Assembly (NCBI GenBank): GCA_023416695.1
Contig: JAEZGY010000053.1
Span: 1 to 18,246 of the forward strand
Reading direction: 5' to 3'
DNA from: Bacillota bacterium
GTDB lineage: Bacteria > Bacillota > Clostridia > Lachnospirales > Lachnospiraceae
DNA: 18,246 nucleotides
A program made the translations under genes and the position numbers. This document shows, piece after piece, positions 1 to 7,434 of this stretch. Each line of letters opens with the position of its first letter. Position 1 is the first letter of the stretch. The notes below the pieces were generated by a model. It did not search any database. It worked only from the letters and a program-made list of their open reading frames with translations, and was not told where the DNA came from.

Positions 1-224
1 TGTCTTGCATGTCCAGTTCCTTTTTGTCTCCAAGGCTTTCTTCCGCCACCAGAAACTTCTGCACGAGTTTTTGCACTCTGAGTTCCTTGACGTTTGTTGG
101 CAAGCTGAGATACAACTGCCATATGAACTAAATGTTCATTTACTTCAACACCGAAGATAGCGTCGTTAAGTTCGATCTTTCCTACTTCGTTGCCTTCCAT
201 ATTGTAAACAGATACGTTTGCCAT
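1..224 (-). CDS. rplD: 50S ribosomal protein L4 (N-terminal part, cut by window edge)
   Basis: This is the N-terminal portion (about 74 residues) of ribosomal protein L4. L4 binds 23S rRNA, lines the peptide exit tunnel and in some bacteria represses its own operon. The reading starts MANVSVYNMEGNEVGKIEL and continues through the conserved Arg/Gly-rich segment containing GGGRKPWRQKGTGHARQ, the L4 signature that precedes the tunnel loop. The ATG at 224-222 has a strong AAGGAGG just upstream (about 233-240). It lies 26 nt after the rplC stop, the usual S10-operon order rpsJ-rplC-rplD. The gene is open at the left edge of the window, so the C-terminal half cannot be judged. Confidence 0.95.
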   Translation of the reverse strand, partial: MANVSVYNMEGNEVGKIELNDAIFGVEVNEHLVHMAVVSQLANKRQGTQSAKTRAEVSGGGRKPWRQKGTGHAR

Positions 225-250
225 CTGTGAATTCCTCCTTCCTTAAAGCT

Positions 251-883
251 CTAGTTTGATTTAACTGACTCTTTTAAGATTACTAAAGATTTTTTAGGTC
301 CTGGAACAGCACCTTTAACTAAGATTACATTGTTTTCAACATCTACGCGAACAACTTCAAGGTTCTGGATAGTAACTTTAACATTACCCATCTGTCCTGG
401 CATCTTCTTGCCCTTGAATACTCTACCTGGAGTTGTTGCAGCACCGTTGGAACCTGCATGTCTGTGGAACTTAGAACCATGAGCCATAGGTCCTCTGGAC
501 TGTCCGTGTCTCTTGATTGCGCCTTGGAAACCTTTACCTTTGGATTTTGCAGTTGCGTCAATCTTGTCGCCAGCTGCAAACATGTCAGCTTTGATTTCCT
601 GTCCTACAGTGTACTCTTCAGCGTTTTCAAACTTGAATTCTTTAAGATATCTCTTATTGGCTACACCAGCTTTTGCAAAAACACCTTTTCTTGGTTTGTT
701 TACAAGAACTTCTCTGATGTCTCCGTAACCAACTTGTACTGCACTGTATCCATCATTCTCAACTGTTTTAACCTGAGTTACAACACTTGGTTTTGCTTCT
801 AATACAGTAACTGGAGTTAATACTCCGTCTTCATTGAAGATTTGAGTCATTCCGACTTTAGTAGCTAAAATAGCTTTCTTCAT
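251..883 (-). CDS. rplC: 50S ribosomal protein L3
   Basis: This 210-residue protein is ribosomal protein L3, which binds 23S rRNA near the peptidyl transferase centre and initiates 50S assembly. It opens with MKKAILATKVGMTQIF, the classic bacterial L3 start. It contains the GKGFQGAIKRHGQSRGPMAHGS core loop and the FKGKKMPGQMGN motif. The length matches the bacterial family (about 205-215). The start is fixed by TAGGAGGTGC at 891-900, 7-8 nt upstream of the ATG. It is the second gene of the S10 operon. The spacer to rpsJ is unusually long (about 175 nt) and strongly structured, as described separately. Confidence 0.98.
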   Translation of the reverse strand: MKKAILATKVGMTQIFNEDGVLTPVTVLEAKPSVVTQVKTVENDGYSAVQVGYGDIREVLVNKPRKGVFAKAGVANKRYLKEFKFENAEEYTVGQEIKADMFAAGDKIDATAKSKGKGFQGAIKRHGQSRGPMAHGSKFHRHAGSNGAATTPGRVFKGKKMPGQMGNVKVTIQNLEVVRVDVENNVILVKGAVPGPKKSLVILKESVKSN

Positions 884-914
884 GCTTTTTGCACCTCCTA
901 TAAAATCTACAGCG

Positions 915-1036
915 GATCACACTTACGTAAAAAACTAACTTTTTTGGCAGCGGTGCGATCATCCTAGATGGTTCAGATATATGTGCTTTGGTCACTACAC
1001 TTAGACCTTCTACTTCTATATATAAACCCTAAGGAT
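915..1036 (-). promoter_or_regulatory. Structured rpsJ-rplC intercistronic RNA (two adjacent hairpins)
   Basis: On the minus strand the RNA can fold into two consecutive hairpins. The first (1036 to 961) has nested helices: AUCCU (1036-1032) with AGGAU (965-961), GGUU (1028-1025) with AACC (973-970), AUAUAU (1023-1018) with AUAUAU (982-977), and GGUC (1007-1004) with GACC (993-990). The second follows with no gap: GAUCGCAC (960-953) with GUGUGAUC (922-915), one G-U pair, capped by AAAAAA (945-940) with UUUUUU (934-929) around a 5-nt loop. The rplC ribosome binding site lies just downstream. Pairing is seen directly; a regulatory role is inferred. Ribosomal operons normally have short spacers, so this length is notable. 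Confidence 0.55.
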
Positions 1037-1058
1037 TTCAAACCTGCTTACTTAATAC

Positions 1059-1370
1059 TTATTTCATCTTGATATCGATGTAAACACCTGCAGGCATCTC
1101 TAATCTAGATAATGCATCTACAGTTTTCTGTGTTGGCATAATGATATCGATTAATCTCTTATGAGTTCTTTGCTCAAATTGTTCTCTGGAATCTTTGTAC
1201 TTATGAACAGCTCTTAAGATTGTAACAATTTCCTTCTTAGTAGGTAGTGGCACTGGTCCGCTCACCTTAGAACCTGTTTTCTTAACTGTTTCAATGATTT
1301 TTCCAGCTGACTGATCGATTAATTGATGATCATAAGCTTTAAGTGTAATTCTCATTACTTGACTTGCCAT
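1059..1370 (-). CDS. rpsJ: 30S ribosomal protein S10 (NusE)
   Basis: This 103-residue protein is ribosomal protein S10. It serves in the 30S head and, as NusE, in the NusB-S10 antitermination complex. It starts MASQVMRITLKAYDHQLIDQ and has the conserved GPVPLPTKKEIVTILRAVHKYK segment, the HKRLIDI motif and a C-terminal end in IDIKMK. The open frame extends 39 codons upstream to 1487, but that part is the leader RNA. The ATG at 1370-1368 is preceded by AAAGGAGGCGAC (about 1379-1390), and the resulting length equals E. coli S10. It is the first gene of the S10 operon, transcribed from the promoter at 1616-1644. The next gene upstream is an ABC solute-binding gene, not tuf or fusA. Confidence 0.97.
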   Translation of the reverse strand: MASQVMRITLKAYDHQLIDQSAGKIIETVKKTGSKVSGPVPLPTKKEIVTILRAVHKYKDSREQFEQRTHKRLIDIIMPTQKTVDALSRLEMPAGVYIDIKMK

Positions 1371-1609
1371 AAAAAAAGTCGCCTCCTTTTCGCACTTAAT
1401 AGCAGTACGACAAGCGGTGACTGTACACTCATCCGTGTGTATCCTAAAAACACTTTTTAGATAATTCACACGTGCTACATGGAACATGTAGCTCTTAAGT
1501 TATTTGTACAGTGACTTGTCGCCAGTTTTCTAACTTGACATTCGCTCCACGGAAAACCCACTAACTTGTAGTGGCAACCTCACGTTTCAACGCTATCAAT
1601 GTCACAACA
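1371..1609 (-). promoter_or_regulatory. S10 operon leader RNA with predicted three-way junction
   Basis: About 240 nt lie between the predicted transcription start (near 1609) and the rpsJ ATG. An upstream domain pairs UGACAUU (1604-1598) with AAUGUCA (1542-1536) and encloses a CCACU/AGUGG hairpin (1574-1570 with 1562-1558). A downstream domain pairs GACAAG (1520-1515) with CUUGUC (1414-1409) and ACUGUACA (1512-1505) with UGUACAGU (1427-1420). It encloses two hairpins: GCUACAUG/CAUGUAGC (1492-1485 with 1481-1474), and CGUGUG/CACACG (1472-1467 with 1439-1434) topped by CUAAAAA/UUUUUAG (1460-1454 with 1450-1444). This makes a three-way junction about 20-40 nt before the ribosome binding site. 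Autogenous control by a ribosomal protein is the natural inference; which protein is not visible. Confidence 0.65.
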
Positions 1610-1615
1610 TCAATT

Positions 1616-1644
1616 ATTATACAACAATATTTTTTTTATTGCAA
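1616..1644 (-). promoter_or_regulatory. Sigma-A promoter of the S10 operon
   Basis: The minus strand carries a -35 TTGCAA (1644-1639), a 17-nt spacer and a perfect -10 TATAAT (1621-1616), predicting a start near 1609. Upstream are runs of A on the minus strand (1655-1649 and 1666-1661), resembling an UP element as expected for a strong ribosomal promoter. Confidence 0.8.
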
Positions 1645-1764
1645 GAACTTTTTTTACTTCTTTTTTGTTGAAAATACGCATGTTTTCAGTGCTTTCACAA
1701 AATTGGTAGCAGGAATATTGTTTGCTATTTTTGTCATTTTTATGTAAATAAATTTAAAAGTTAT

Positions 1765-1825
1765 ATATATAGAAGAAACTCAACCTCGCATTCTAGATAT
1801 TGCGTATAAGAATGCAAGGTAGAGT
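1765..1825 (-). terminator. Terminator-like hairpin after the tandem solute-binding genes
   Basis: A long interrupted stem spans 1778-1825. GCATTCT pairs with AGAATGC, then ACCT with AGGT and ACTC with GAGT, with single mismatches between blocks. It is followed on the minus strand by TTTCTTCTATAT, a pyrimidine-rich but imperfect U tract. It sits 23 nt past the last solute-binding gene and before the S10 promoter. Confidence 0.6.
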
Positions 1826-1847
1826 CTATATTTATTATAGGTAGGAA

Positions 1848-3278
1848 TTATTCTACGAGAATCTCCGTTGAATAATTGGCTTTTACACAATCTTTAAACT
1901 GTTCTATAGCCTGTTCTTTGGTTTTTGTGCCCAATACATATTCACGCGCTGCTTCCATCCAGAAACTATCTAACATTATGTCATACTGGGTCTTACTCTT
2001 AGCAGAACTAGTATCTTCAAAGGAAGCTATGGTTGCAAATATATTCTGCCCCCCCAATAAACCCTCTATTTTTTTTGACTTGACGGATTGCATCACCTTT
2101 TTAGAGGAAGGACACATTGGCTCCAGATAACGGGTCTCCAATAGGGCATTTACCTTATAATACTGATATCCTTTATTACTGGTATCTAAAGTGAGCCACT
2201 GAACAAGCTCTCCTACTTCCTGTTTGGCCTTGCATTTATTATTCACCACAACATACTCCCCACCTTGATGAAAACTATTAATCGGTTGGCAAAGTGCCCA
2301 GTCTCCATAAGTTCCTTCTCCTAGCTTACCACCAGAGGTATCTTGAAGTAGTGCTGTAAAGAAATTACCACAGAAATACCCAAACACCTGTCTGTCCCTT
2401 GTTCCTCCGGTGTCTTGTCTCCATTCTTCTGACCACGCACGTACTCCTGTGTCATAACCCTCGTCATATATTGTCTTAGCTAGATCAAAAAAGGCTTCTT
2501 TCTTTGGATCGATGTAGAGCTTACCATCTACCACCCATCCCTTGGAGGCACCACCTAAAATTGGATTTAATAGATCATCATAGGAAGACAGTATAGCGTA
2601 GCCCTTCTCTTTAAGTTTTTCTGCCGCTGTTAGAAAGTTATCCCAAGAACCACCCACTTTCTTCTGAATAATAGCAGGCTCATCTGTCCCCCATACCTCC
2701 TTAGCTATGGAACGACGATAAAAAAATGCTCCAGTTGGTGATTCAGTAGAAAGTGCCACTACCTTACCATCCTCTCTTTTACCAACCTCCACCACATATG
2801 GCTCCACATCTGCTTCCTTTATTAATGCCTCCATATCCAGTCCCAGTTCCTCATAAGGAGTTGTATACTCTACATACTTTCCCTTTGTGTATTCACCTAA
2901 AGAATCTTGTGGTATGATAGCCAAATCCGTAGAATGCGGATTATCTATGCCAAAATCAAAGAGGTTTTCAAAATATCCACCACCTGTTGACACATAGGTG
3001 ATCACTCGTATCTTATAAGGAAAATCAGGGTGCAGCCTGATAAATTCCTCCATAGCAACTTTCACATAATCATAGTAAGTTGCTACAACAATCTCTTTTA
3101 CGTCAGAGTCATTGGTTGGCTTAGGTATCTGGATAACTGTCTCTGTGGGTTTGGTTGATTGAACTCTCTTCTCATCATTGGATGATGTGGATTTCGGCTG
3201 ATTGGAAGGCTTATCACAGGCATTAAGAATTCCTATTAACAGACTCATACATACTACTAATACTATAATTCTCCTCAT
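1848..3278 (-). CDS. ABC sugar transporter solute-binding lipoprotein (tandem copy 1)
   Basis: About 476 residues; a family-1 extracellular solute-binding lipoprotein that would capture a ligand, probably an oligosaccharide, at the outer face of the membrane. The N-terminus has MRRIIVLVVCMSLLIGILNAC, a lipoprotein signal peptide with lipobox L-N-A-C, followed by a Ser/Thr/Pro-rich linker (about 22-50). The body contains the block shared with its two neighbours: RRSIAKEVWGTDEP, KKVGGSWDNFL, KEKGYAI and KGWVVDGKLYIDPK. A TTG codon at 3281 could also start the frame, but AAGGAG (3290-3285) is better spaced for the ATG at 3278. It is the third gene of a tandem of three paralogs with spacers of about 30 nt. 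No permease or ATPase gene adjoins. The ligand cannot be read from the sequence. Confidence 0.9.
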   Translation of the reverse strand: MRRIIVLVVCMSLLIGILNACDKPSNQPKSTSSNDEKRVQSTKPTETVIQIPKPTNDSDVKEIVVATYYDYVKVAMEEFIRLHPDFPYKIRVITYVSTGGGYFENLFDFGIDNPHSTDLAIIPQDSLGEYTKGKYVEYTTPYEELGLDMEALIKEADVEPYVVEVGKREDGKVVALSTESPTGAFFYRRSIAKEVWGTDEPAIIQKKVGGSWDNFLTAAEKLKEKGYAILSSYDDLLNPILGGASKGWVVDGKLYIDPKKEAFFDLAKTIYDEGYDTGVRAWSEEWRQDTGGTRDRQVFGYFCGNFFTALLQDTSGGKLGEGTYGDWALCQPINSFHQGGEYVVVNNKCKAKQEVGELVQWLTLDTSNKGYQYYKVNALLETRYLEPMCPSSKKVMQSVKSKKIEGLLGGQNIFATIASFEDTSSAKSKTQYDIMLDSFWMEAAREYVLGTKTKEQAIEQFKDCVKANYSTEILVE

Positions 3279-3310
3279 CAATTACTCCTTTACTCATTTA
3301 CTATGTAAAA

Positions 3311-4768
3311 CTATTCTACGAGAATCTCCGTTGAATAATTGGCTTTTACCCAATCTTTAAAATCCTCCATGGCCTGTTTTTTGGTCTTTTCTCCATCCAC
3401 ATAGTATTCAACTTGCATAAACCAAAAGTACATCAAATCTATATCATACTGTGTATCTACACTGCTTGTATTAGCATCTCCAAATGATGCAAAGGTCTTG
3501 TAAATGTCTTGCCCTCCAAAAAAATCTAAAAAGTTTTTGGGATTAACAGATTTCATCACTTTTGCCGAGGGCACTCCTCCTGGCTCTAATCTCATATCTT
3601 TATACCTATCATTAAGTCCTACAAACTGTCCATCTAGCTTTTGATACTGGTATCCATCTTTACCCGTGTTCAAAGTAAACCACTTTACAAATTCTCCAAC
3701 GGCCTTTTTATTTTTACATCTACTATTGACAACAAGATATTGTCCATCTGTATTAAAGCTACAAGTTGGCTGGCATACTGCCCAATCCCCATAGGTTTTC
3801 ATCTCTGACTTCTCTTTACTGTCATTTGAGATACCTTGAAGAAACCATACACTGGAGTTAAAATAACCAAATACTTGTTTACTACGCTCTCCTCTTATAT
3901 CTTGACTCCATTCGTTTGAGAAGTAAGTAGTTCCTGTGTCATAATTATTGCTACGTATTATATTTGCAATCTCAAAAAAAGCCTCTCGTTTGGGATCGAT
4001 ATATAATTTACCATCCACTACCCAGCCCTTTGTCGCACTGTCTCCCAATGGATTCCATAATTCTTCATAGGAAGATACTATGGCATATCCTTTCTCTTTC
4101 ATCTCCTGGGCCGCTTTTAAAAAGTTATCCCAAGAACCACCAATCTTCTTTTGCACCTCGGCTGGTTCATCTGTTCCCCATACAGCCTTAGCGATGGAAC
4201 GACGATAGTAAAACCCACCCACTGTAGACTCAATAGAAAGTGCCACTAACTTACCATCTGCCCTTGTTCCTGTATCTACTACATACGGTTCCACTTCTGC
4301 TTCCTTAATCAAAGCATCTACATCCAGGTCCAGCTCTTCATAAGGACAGGTTACTTCTGCATATTTCCCCTCTGTATAGTCATATATTCTCTCCGTTGAT
4401 ACAAAAGCGATATCAGGAGCAATATCACTATCCACGCCAAACTCATAAAGTTCATCTTCCCAGTTACCTACTGGGAATAAAACTCGAAACTTGTAGGGAA
4501 ACTCAGGATGCCTTCCAGCATATTTTTCTACTATATCCTTCATAAAAATATCTGGAACTGTCACTACAATCTCATTTTCATCACGGTCGCTAATTGGCTC
4601 CGTAGAAATCTCTGGAGTTTTAGACGGCGGCTCTGGTGTCTTAGTTGGTTCTTTGGTTGACGCTTCGCCTGTATATGTTGGTATTGGAGGCTTTTTTGAA
4701 TCACCACAAGCCACAAGCGTTACTATTAACAGGCTCGTACATACTATAACTGCAATTATCTTTCTCAT
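3311..4768 (-). CDS. ABC sugar transporter solute-binding lipoprotein (tandem copy 2)
   Basis: About 485 residues; a paralog of both neighbours and closest to the copy at 1848-3278. The signal peptide MRKIIAVIVCTSLLIVTLVAC ends in lipobox L-V-A-C and is followed by a Pro/Thr/Glu-rich linker (about 23-60). Shared blocks include RRSIAKAVWGTDEPAE, QKKIGGSWDNFL, KGWVVDGKLYIDPKREAFF and the C-terminal VKANYSTEILVE, identical to copy 1. The frame could open at TTG 4771, but GAGGGG (4780-4775) favours the ATG at 4768. Over the 48 nt before the stop codon, this gene (3314-3361) and copy 1 (1851-1898) differ at one position, although the preceding coding sequence is clearly diverged. That suggests gene conversion or a recent exchange. 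Function beyond ligand capture is unknown. Confidence 0.9.
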   Translation of the reverse strand: MRKIIAVIVCTSLLIVTLVACGDSKKPPIPTYTGEASTKEPTKTPEPPSKTPEISTEPISDRDENEIVVTVPDIFMKDIVEKYAGRHPEFPYKFRVLFPVGNWEDELYEFGVDSDIAPDIAFVSTERIYDYTEGKYAEVTCPYEELDLDVDALIKEAEVEPYVVDTGTRADGKLVALSIESTVGGFYYRRSIAKAVWGTDEPAEVQKKIGGSWDNFLKAAQEMKEKGYAIVSSYEELWNPLGDSATKGWVVDGKLYIDPKREAFFEIANIIRSNNYDTGTTYFSNEWSQDIRGERSKQVFGYFNSSVWFLQGISNDSKEKSEMKTYGDWAVCQPTCSFNTDGQYLVVNSRCKNKKAVGEFVKWFTLNTGKDGYQYQKLDGQFVGLNDRYKDMRLEPGGVPSAKVMKSVNPKNFLDFFGGQDIYKTFASFGDANTSSVDTQYDIDLMYFWFMQVEYYVDGEKTKKQAMEDFKDWVKANYSTEILVE

Positions 4769-4801
4769 CAATTACCCCTCAATTCATATAATATATAACT
4801 A

Positions 4802-6247
4802 CTACTCTACAGGAATCTCTCCTTCACAATAATCCTTAACCTCTTTTTTAAAATCCGCTATAGCCTGTTCTTTACTCTTTTTTCCGTTCACATAGTATTC
4901 AACTTGTTCTAACCAAAAATCCCCAAAACTTTCATCATACTTTGACACATTTTCCATGCTTCCTTCTTTACTCAAATCGGCATATAGTTTATAAGGATCC
5001 TGTCCTGCCAAGAAATCATCTGTGCCATCTGCCTGCTTAAGAACACGGGCGGAACTACAAGGTGTCATCTTATCATTAGCAAGAATGGATTGTAGTCCTG
5101 TCTCACTAGTATCAAAGTACATCCAGTTTATAATTTCTGCTATGGCTTTCTTCTTGTTAGAGCGATCATTTACTAAAAGAAAGTAATCTGGCTCATAAAA
5201 GTTAACAGTTGGTTTACATACTGCCCAGTCGCCATAAGTACCATTTCCAACTTTATATCCTCCTGAGTTCGGTTCAAGTGTAAAAGGTCCGAACCACCAA
5301 GGACCAAAATAGCCAAGGACCTTTCCATCACTCTTCATATTATTAATCCAAGAGTCAGTCCACTGTTTTGTTTTACTATCATACCCATTAGCTCTCATAG
5401 TCTTAGCAAAGTCCATAAAAGCCTCTCGCTTTGGATCAATATAAAGCCTGCCATTTACAAGCCAACTCTTTTCAGAGCTGTCTGCAAACTGCTCCCAAAG
5501 GTCATCATACCCCGAGACAATGGCATACCCCATCCTCTTTAAGTCTTCAGCTGCTAATAAAAAGTTGTCCCATGAGCCACCTATCTTCTTCTGAATTTCT
5601 GTAGAATTATCAGTTCCCCACACTGCTTTTGCAATAGAGCGACGATAATAGAAGACACCAGCACTATTATAATAGGCAAGACCATATAACTTACCATCCT
5701 GTCTGGTACCATATCTCAAACTATATTCCTCAATTTCTGCATTTTTTACCAAAGAAATAATATCTAGTCCCAACTCTTCATATGGGCAGAAGTACTCTAT
5801 GTTATTATTCGCGGTGAAACGAGGCATATTTACTGAGTTTATTAAAAACAAATCGGGCGCATAAGAGGCATTCCCTTTTATTAATTCAAATTCATCGCCC
5901 TCTGGATCCTGTTGATTTGGCCCGTAGGTCTTATAGTTAAACTCATACGGAAAATCCGGATGGAGTTCCTTGTATGTATCTAGTATATTCTTTATGTCAT
6001 AAGGGCCACCAAACACTATAATGGTATTGGGATCCTGATTATTACCTAGTCCAAGCTGTGAATCCTCTGTTTCCGGTTCTGCCATCACTTCATCTTCTAC
6101 GTTTACTTCATCCATCTGTGATTCTTGTGTTGCAACTGCCTGCGTTGGTTTTTGGCTTACCAATTTATCATTATTCGGTCTCCCACATCCTAACAAGCCA
6201 GTTACTAGGAGCATACCGCTGAGTATCATAGCAATTACTCTTCTCAT
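4802..6247 (-). CDS. ABC sugar transporter solute-binding lipoprotein (tandem copy 3, first in the cluster)
   Basis: A 481-residue extracellular solute-binding lipoprotein and the promoter-proximal and most diverged of the three tandem paralogs. MRRVIAMILSGMLLVTGLLGC is a lipoprotein signal with lipobox L-L-G-C, followed by an acidic linker rich in Glu, Asp and Gln (about 22-75). It keeps the RRSIAKAVWGTDN, QKKIGGSWDNFLLAAEDLK and GRLYIDPKREAFMDFAKT blocks but ends EGEIPVE instead of STEILVE. The ATG at 6247 has GAGGGGG upstream. The 30-nt spacer to copy 2 suggests one transcript for all three. The cluster lies downstream of a methyltransferase terminator, so it has its own transcription start. 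No transporter membrane genes adjoin. It may work with a permease encoded elsewhere or act as a sugar sensor. Confidence 0.9.
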   Translation of the reverse strand: MRRVIAMILSGMLLVTGLLGCGRPNNDKLVSQKPTQAVATQESQMDEVNVEDEVMAEPETEDSQLGLGNNQDPNTIIVFGGPYDIKNILDTYKELHPDFPYEFNYKTYGPNQQDPEGDEFELIKGNASYAPDLFLINSVNMPRFTANNNIEYFCPYEELGLDIISLVKNAEIEEYSLRYGTRQDGKLYGLAYYNSAGVFYYRRSIAKAVWGTDNSTEIQKKIGGSWDNFLLAAEDLKRMGYAIVSGYDDLWEQFADSSEKSWLVNGRLYIDPKREAFMDFAKTMRANGYDSKTKQWTDSWINNMKSDGKVLGYFGPWWFGPFTLEPNSGGYKVGNGTYGDWAVCKPTVNFYEPDYFLLVNDRSNKKKAIAEIINWMYFDTSETGLQSILANDKMTPCSSARVLKQADGTDDFLAGQDPYKLYADLSKEGSMENVSKYDESFGDFWLEQVEYYVNGKKSKEQAIADFKKEVKDYCEGEIPVE

Positions 6248-6299
6248 TCATAACCCCCTCTTCTTACTATACTATAGATACGTAAGCCTCATTACAAAC

Positions 6300-6337
6300 G
6301 CCACCTATTATGAATATATTAAGGGCGGCTTATTATA
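6300..6337 (-). promoter_or_regulatory. Weak promoter candidate and 5' hairpin of the tandem solute-binding cluster
   Basis: A TATAAT hexamer on the minus strand (6337-6332) lies between the methyltransferase terminator and the first solute-binding gene, but no good -35 sits 16-18 nt upstream. Immediately downstream, GCCGCC (6329-6324) can pair with GGUGGC (6305-6300). That would put a hairpin at the very 5' end of the transcript. Confidence 0.35.
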
Positions 6338-6374
6338 AACATGTTATTGACTTGTTATAGAGTTGTAAATTCAT

Positions 6375-6419
6375 TAAAATATAAAAGCCCTTTGCTAAAA
6401 ACACTTAACAAAAGGCTTT
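6375..6419 (-). terminator. Rho-independent terminator of the methyltransferase gene
   Basis: On the minus strand AAGCCTTTTG (6418-6409) pairs with CAAAGGGCTT (6394-6385), 10 bp with one G-U pair. It is followed by TTTATATTTT, 17 nt past the stop codon. Confidence 0.85.
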
Positions 6420-6435
6420 ACTAACATCTATACGT

Positions 6436-7299
6436 CTATTTACTTTCCCAACGTCCTGAAGCACCGCAAGGGAGAACTAGTCCATTGCCTGATACAGGAA
6501 GTCCAATTTCTTCAGCATTTACCACTCCTCCAAACTTCTTAGCCACTTCGATATTTAACATATAGGCTAACACAGCTGGTTGTAATCCTGTGGTATAGGA
6601 GTTAATCAGGTAAAATAATGGTTCGTCGGATAATATTTCTGTACATAGCTTTACAAATTCATGAATTGACTCTTCGATTTTCCATATCTCACCCTTTGGT
6701 CCTCTTCCGTAAGAAGGTGGATCCATAATAATGGCATCATATTTATTGCCACGACGAATTTCTCTTTGCACGAATTTCACACAGTCATCTACAATCCAAC
6801 GGATTGGAGCATCCTGAAGTCCGGAGCTAGCGGCATTCTCCTTCGCCCATGTAACCATACCTTTAGAAGCGTCTACATGGGTAACACTTGCTCCTGCTTT
6901 GGCTGCTGCCAAGGTAGCACCACCTGTATAGGCAAATAGGTTTAACACCTTAATTGGGCGTCCTGCCGCCTTAATCTTATTACTAAACCAATCCCAGTTT
7001 GTTGCCTGTTCTGGGAATAAACCTGTATGCTTAAAGCTAAATGGCTGCAGATTGAAGGTCAGGTCCTTGTAGTTAATGGTCCAGCTTTGTGGAAGATCAA
7101 AGAACTCCCACTGACCGCCACCTTTACTACTTCTATGATAATGTCCATTTTTCTTATTCCAAGCCTTGTTATTCTTTGGAGTGTTCCATATTACCTGAGG
7201 GTCTGGTCGAACTAGAATATAATCCCCCCAGCGCTCTACCTTCTCTCCAGCAGAACAATCTATTACTTCATAATCTTTCCATCCATCTGCAATCCACAT
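6436..7299 (-). CDS. Class I SAM-dependent methyltransferase (RlmI/RlmK-like, probable rRNA methyltransferase)
   Basis: About 287 residues. The C-terminal two thirds is a Rossmann methyltransferase: motif I VLNLFAYTGG (118-127), the acidic end of beta-2 at D143 (HVDAS), and motif IV DPPSYGRG (193-200). DPPSYG is typical of the RlmI/RlmK C-terminal family, which modifies 23S rRNA bases. Here the N-terminal region is a family-specific Trp-rich segment (MWIADGWKDYEVIDC) and no PUA domain is evident. The frame extends to 7356, but that start has no ribosome binding site. The ATG at 7299, with a modest GAGAG upstream, matches the conserved beginning better. It has its own consensus promoter (7380-7407) and a terminator. 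The substrate is inferred from family only; a different RNA or small molecule is possible. Confidence 0.85.
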   Translation of the reverse strand: MWIADGWKDYEVIDCSAGEKVERWGDYILVRPDPQVIWNTPKNNKAWNKKNGHYHRSSKGGGQWEFFDLPQSWTINYKDLTFNLQPFSFKHTGLFPEQATNWDWFSNKIKAAGRPIKVLNLFAYTGGATLAAAKAGASVTHVDASKGMVTWAKENAASSGLQDAPIRWIVDDCVKFVQREIRRGNKYDAIIMDPPSYGRGPKGEIWKIEESIHEFVKLCTEILSDEPLFYLINSYTTGLQPAVLAYMLNIEVAKKFGGVVNAEEIGLPVSGNGLVLPCGASGRWESK

Positions 7300-7379
7300 A
7301 GTACTCTCTCTTTCTATCCTGTAAGCAGTTCCTATCCTGCCTGTATTCTTTTGCATTGACGCTAATTCTCAATATGTTC

Positions 7380-7407
7380 ATTATAGCTGTACTGAAGCTT
7401 TTGTCAA
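7380..7407 (-). promoter_or_regulatory. Sigma-A promoter of the methyltransferase gene
   Basis: The minus strand has a perfect -35 TTGACA (7407-7402), a 16-nt spacer and a perfect -10 TATAAT (7385-7380), predicting a start near 7373. It lies in the short gap after the ArsR-type regulator. Confidence 0.8.
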
Positions 7408-7434
7408 GGCAAGGCTAGGTCGTTGGTACTCATC

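Noticed and set aside
458..802. Plus-strand open frames opposite rplC.
   Set aside because: They are antisense to a highly conserved ribosomal gene, lack ribosome binding sites and have no recognisable protein character.
1018..1045. Possible internal promoter in the rpsJ-rplC spacer (TTGAAA followed by TATATA).
   Set aside because: The spacing is too short for a sigma-A promoter, and the AT-rich bases are better explained as a helix in the hairpin.
1371..1487. In-frame N-terminal extension of rpsJ to a 142-residue protein.
   Set aside because: It lies within the structured leader, has no ribosome binding site, and the ATG at 1370 with AAAGGAGG gives the standard S10 length.
7300..7356. Upstream start of the methyltransferase at 7356.
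   Set aside because: It has no ribosome binding site and adds 19 residues that do not look family-like. It lies just after the predicted transcription start, so it is not fully excluded.
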